DNA of 64,000 bases. Origin: Polytrichum commune (lineage: Eukaryota; Streptophyta; Polytrichopsida; Polytrichales; Polytrichaceae). The position numbers were made by a program, and so were the translations under genes. Shown piece by piece: positions 41,001 through 47,000 of the stretch (position 1 is its first letter; each line of letters opens with the position of its first letter). The notes beneath the pieces were generated by a model. The model saw only the letters and a list, made by a program, of their open reading frames with translations. It was not told the origin of the DNA and ran no database searches. Location: positions 20,412,144-20,476,143 of the forward strand of contig OX485809.1 in assembly GCA_950295325.1 (NCBI GenBank), read 5' to 3'.

Positions 41001-44000
41001 AGATTGGGGATGGACCTCACCCACATAGTCGATGCCCCATTTTTCGAAAGGAATTAAGGGTAATGATACATGTAAAGGCATCTCCATTCTAAGGTCGTTT
41101 CGGGCATACCGTTGGCAAGCGTCGCATTTCCTTACATAGTCATGGGCGTCCTTAAATAGTGTAGGCCAAAAGTAGCCCGCTCTAAGTATTTTTTTGCCCG
41201 GTGAGTTGACCCGAGAAGTGACCGCCGCAAGCGCTATCGTGGCAAGCGATTAAAATCGCTTCAACCTCCGTTTTTGACACGCATCGTCGTAAAATACCAT
41301 CGGACCCCCTTCTAAACAACCTATGGCCCACTACAACAAATTGCCTACTATTTACCCTCACCTTCCTTCTCTCTTCTTTTGTCCACTCTTTGGGCAACTT
41401 GTGGGTTGTTAGAAATTCCACTATGCCCGCATACCACTCCGGTGTAGAAGTGACCACAAAGAGGCTATCATCTACTAACATATCATTTACCGGATTTTTT
41501 CCTATCTCCTCCGACAACCTAGACAAGTGGTCCGCTTGTAAACGCATACGACCCGGTTTATATTCCACCGTGTAGTCGAATTCTTCTAATAACAAAACCC
41601 ACCTAGCTAACCTACCACTTAACTCCGCCTTGTTAATTAGATACTTGATAGCCATGTGGTCAACAAAAAATACAACCGGGTTGCACATGAGGTAATGCCT
41701 AAACTTTTTAACGGAAAACACCATGGCTAGGCACTCCCTCTCCGTTGTAGAGTAGTTTCTTTCGGCGGGGGTCAATTGCTTACTCGCATAAGCTATAGGT
41801 TGATCCTTCTCTTTTTCTCCCGTTGCTTGACAAAGCGCACTCCCTATTGCCACATTACTAGCATCACAATAGACGTGAAAAGGTTTACCCCAATTGGGTG
41901 GTATCAACACCGGATAGGTGCTCAACATATCCCGCAATTCCTCAAAGGCTTTTTGACAAGCATCCGTCCACTCGAATTTGACATCCTTTTTGAGCAAATG
42001 GGTAATGGGCACCGCTATCTTTGAAAAATTAGGAATAAGTTCCCGGTACCATCCCACATGTCCTAACAACTTAGAGATCCCCTTGGAATTGGTTGGAGTT
42101 GCCAAGTCGCTTATGGCCGCAATCTTATCCGGATCGGGTTCTCTACCTTTCTCACTAACAACATAACCCAACAACACTCCCTTATTCACTCCCAAAAATG
42201 TCTTATCCGGGTTCAATGCTAACCTCATCTTCCTACACCTAACCAATGCCTCCCTAACACAATGTAGGTGATCATCCACATTACTTTGTGTGCTAAAATC
42301 GTCCACAAAGACGGTCATGGATTTGAACAACAAGTCGGTGAAGATATACATTACTAATCGTTGGAAAGTAGCCGGGGCATTACATAACCCAAATGGCATC
42401 ACTACCCACACAAAAGTACCCCAAGGTGTAGTAAAAGCCGTTTTATGGATATCTTGGAGGGCTATGGAAATTTGATTATAACCCGCATACCCATCCATAA
42501 AGGTATATCGCGAATGACCTCCAACCTCCTCAAGCAACAAGGTGATAAAAGGTAAGGGGAAGTGATCCTTTTGTGTGCACGAATTCAATTTCCTATAGTC
42601 GACACAAACCCTTAATTTCCCATTTTTTTTCTTTACTAAGACCATAGGAGAAACCCAATCCGTGATTTCCACCGGCTTGATAAACCCGGCCTTCAATAAC
42701 CTTTCCAATTCCGCTTTCACCAACAATTGCAATTGAGGATTCATCCTCCTCTCCTTTTGTCTAATTGGCCTCGCCCCCGGAATTAAAGGAATCCGGTGCT
42801 CTACCATTTCCCTAGGAATTCCCTTAAGCTCATCGTAGGACCATGCAAAAGTATCACTAAACTCATCCACCAAATTGCTATACTCCCTAACCTCTTTCTC
42901 CCCCAATTTGGAGCCCATCTTCATTTGTCGGGTTTTTCCATTCTTTAATTTCACATCCACGTACCGCCAATCCGCTTCCGACACATGTGCTTGTTCCTCT
43001 TTGTTCCGATACCAATCGGAAGGCACATTGGGGTAATCTTTCACATCTTGACCTACAACTATCCCCGTAGACGTGGTCTTGAAATGTAAAGGCTCCTCCA
43101 ATTTCGATGACTCAATAATCACATCCTCCTCTTGAGTCCCATCTACATGAATTAAACTAACCTCACCCTCTTCCACGTCATCTACCCAAGGTGTTAACCC
43201 ACCGCTAACCCACTCTTCCTCGGTGAGCACCTCACATGGCTCCAACAATGAGCCCTCTCCTAAACTAACACTAGGAAATTCACTCCCTAAGCCTACTTGG
43301 TGAAATGTAACCATTACATCAACCTCGGACTCGGGGTACTCCCTTAGCCATTGGGCATAATCCCCATTATCCCCATAATTGTAAAAATTAGGACCTAGAC
43401 TTCCCGAGCCCGAATCTATAACAACCCTTTGACCTTCGGGATGGACGACTCCCACCAATGCCTTGCCAATCTCATTCTCGTTTAAGTCATCAATTTCCTT
43501 CTCCAATGGCAAATACATCTCCTTCTTCATCCATCCTTCTAATGAACCAATGGACACTATGACCCTATTACCCTCCGGACCATAAGTGATGGATGGTTTA
43601 GGTCCACCCCAATTGACCATAGCATTCGCCATCCGCAACCAAGGCCTACCTAGCAAAATGGGGAAGGTGTCCTTGTTGGAGTGCATTTTAATGACATGGA
43701 AGGTGACCAAGTACTCCTCACCTCCCGTAGTCATTCTACAATCCTTGATCATCCCCAAAGGCGTAGTCGAACTTTGATTTGCCATATTTATGACCAAAGG
43801 TGAAGGCCCCGTGAGTCCAAGTCCCAATTTTTTCATAGTATCCTCCGGTAGTATATTTAGACTACTCCCTCCGTCGACTAGCACATTAGGAACCACCTTA
43901 TCTACTATAACAACTTCTATTTCTATAGCTTTCACGTCTCTTCCACCTTGTGATTGGATCCTAGCGGCTATTTTAGCTTTCACCTTCCTCATCCTCTTGT

Positions 44001-47000
44001 GTACCGGCATTCCCTCCTTTAATGTTTTCCTTGCCGTGGGTGAAATTTCCAATAGTTGGCCGAAAGTAATATCCGCCTTGAGTGTACTAAGGTCCGCCCA
44101 CAAGTCGTACCCGGTAGATCTTTCCACCTTAGAATTACCCACTACGTCGAATTCGTCTACGGGAACCCCCGGTCCTTCCCATTCACCCACATCGCTATTA
44201 TCCAAGTCATGTACCGCATTAGTCCTCTCCCTATCTTGTAAAATTATATTTTCCCTCTCCACATCCTTAGTAGCTCTTCTAGCTACCCTATCCAACTCGG
44301 AGAGATTAATCTCTTCATCCGAAGAGTAATTTCCTTGCTCTCCTATTCCTACCTCCAACGGGGCATCCCCTCTCCTAGCCCTAGTAGTTACCGCTAGTGC
44401 AGGTGCTTCTTCAACCACACCCTTACCCTTCACTAACTCATATGTAATAGCATTGGTGTGAGGAGGCCATTGACTTTGCTCTCTCCAATTCTCGTTGGGA
44501 GAGGAAGCATGTCATCACATGTGGCCTCCAACACTCCATCCATGAACCTAACATCTTGGGAGTTAGATGGTCCCGGATCCGTTGGAGGCGCTTGTCTCCC
44601 GTTACTACCATTAGGTGGAACTCCTTGTCTATTTTGTATTGGAATGTAACCGGTTGTAGTTTGCAAGCCCGCCGGTGGATGAAAAGTTTGCCTAGCATTA
44701 CTATGGTCATAGTATAAGTTAGGTGGCCTAAGTTCATTGGCCGGTACTCCTTGTGGCCTAGCACCTCGCATATTATCCCTTGCTTGTTGTTGTGGATTAG
44801 CCACCGGGTAAGGGACATTAATTATTTTGTCCGGTTGTCGACACGTATCCGAGGGATGACTTCCTCCACAATTGCTACAATTAAACTCTTGACCTTCGGA
44901 CCAACATTGTCCTTGAGCGTGCCACCTTCCACAAAAGGGATGAAATTCCTTCTTCTCTAAATTTTGGCCACCTTGCCCTCTAGGTTGTGGTCCTCTATTG
45001 CTTCCATTTCCATAGTGAGGTGGCGCTTGACCTCGTTGATTTTGTTGAGGTGGGTTACCGTTTCCTCTTTGGTCACGGTTTTGTCCACTTCTACAAAATT
45101 GACGCGTGTGGCCCGGTTGGCCACATTGGACACACCATAATCCGGAAGAATGCCTACCCGACTCAACCGGGGGTGGAGGCCCCGGTTGTTGACTCCGGAT
45201 CATTAATGACATTTGATCCGTGAGGCTTTGCATTTGTTTTATCATAGCCTCTTGGAATCCTAGTTGGCTAGCACCTAGTCTTCTCTCAACCTCCTCCAAG
45301 TGTGGATCCGTTCTAGGGGCCGGTAGTGCCAAAAGAGGTGCCGGTTCCCTAACCGCTAAAGGTCGGGGACCGGTGTCCACAATGGCATATGGAATTTGGT
45401 TCTCATACTTAGCGGGTTCTACCGCTACCACCCTAGGGCGTATGGGGATGAATTGTGGGATCAATTCATCCTCCCTTCTCCATAGCCTTTCGTGATCTTT
45501 ATCCAAGTTTTCAATATCTCTAGCCGCACGCTTGGCATCCGCCAAGGTCAAGGGATTCCTTTCTAGAACACCCCTAATAGTTCCGGACTTAAAAAACCCT
45601 TGAATGAAAAATTGCTTTAGCGTGTCGTCGTTGAGCATGGTACCCACAAATCTAGTGCACACTAAATCAAACCTCCTAATGTAAGCCGAAATTTCTTCCT
45701 CCCTTCCTTGCTTCAATGACGACAATGCCCTTAATGCGGTACTTTGACCCACTTCCGGCCTAAATTCGTTAAGAAACTCCCTTTGTAATTGTTCCCATCC
45801 CCTAAAATGTCCCTCGGCATGATCCCGATACCATTCATAGGCTTCCCCCTCTAGAGTGGTAGGAAACCACACTAACCAATAACCCGGGTCGGTTATGAGG
45901 AAGCTAGCCAACCGTTCGATATACCGTTCCATGTGCCGAGAGGGGTCCTCATCCTTGGTCCCATAAAATTTAGGGAGATGAGATGGCATATCCATCGCCG
46001 CTAAATTTTGTGGAACCACAATTGGTAGGCCTCTTGGCCTAACCAATGGGTCTATTGGAGGTATAGGAGGTATGGGCGGAATTGGGGGTATGGGTGGTGG
46101 ATCCATCCCCCGTTCCTCGGCCATGGTGACCGGTGAACTATTCAACAATCCCCTATCAACTTCTACCGGGAATTCTTCTCTAAGTGTGTAATTTTCCGAA
46201 GAAGTTTCACCACTCAATTTGGAGGGAGTGATCTCCTCTTCAAGTTGAGCTCCAAGTTCTAAGGTGTCTAGAATTGACCTAGTCCTAGGTTCGACGTTCA
46301 AACAACTCTCTATTCTAACATTATCTTGTTCTAATCTATCACTGATTTTAGAGGACCGCCTCTTTCGAGTAGATTTCTCTAGTCCTACTATCAAACTTGG
46401 TTTTTGTGAGCGAGTCCTACCTTGCATTCCATAAGAATCGATCGACCCTCACTTGACCACACATAATCCTAGCAATTCCCCTCTTAATATTTTCACTTGT
46501 CTTGGTGTGGTTATAATTTTTTTAGGAGGTGAGGAAAAGAACCTGCAAGCCCACTTAGGTGAAAGAATCCCAATAGGGGATAGGCATGTTCATGTTAATT
46601 TTTTGGTTAAGTCGGAGCATCACCTCCGCACCTTCCCGCAAATTAACACTCACCACAATACCGATTGTGAGGGGGTGACCTTCCGAGTAGATTATGTTAA
46701 AAGTCGAGGCTTCACCCTTCAACTTCTCACACCATCCACAATTCGGGAATTACCCTCTACAACGGATAACAACAATCACGAGTACAAAAGGCATTCCTTA
46801 ATTAGTTAATGAGTTCACTTTGAAGAAATAAACATACCTTGAGCAATCGCATCCCCCTGTGAGTTAGCACTTCCCTCAATCGTGACTCAATGTAACAACA
46901 CCATAAATTTTGTGAAATATTAATTTAATCTAGAGCATGAAATGACAACTCCCAAAACTTTGAGACTCACCCCGAGGTGAGTGTCAAAGTTCAATGTCCT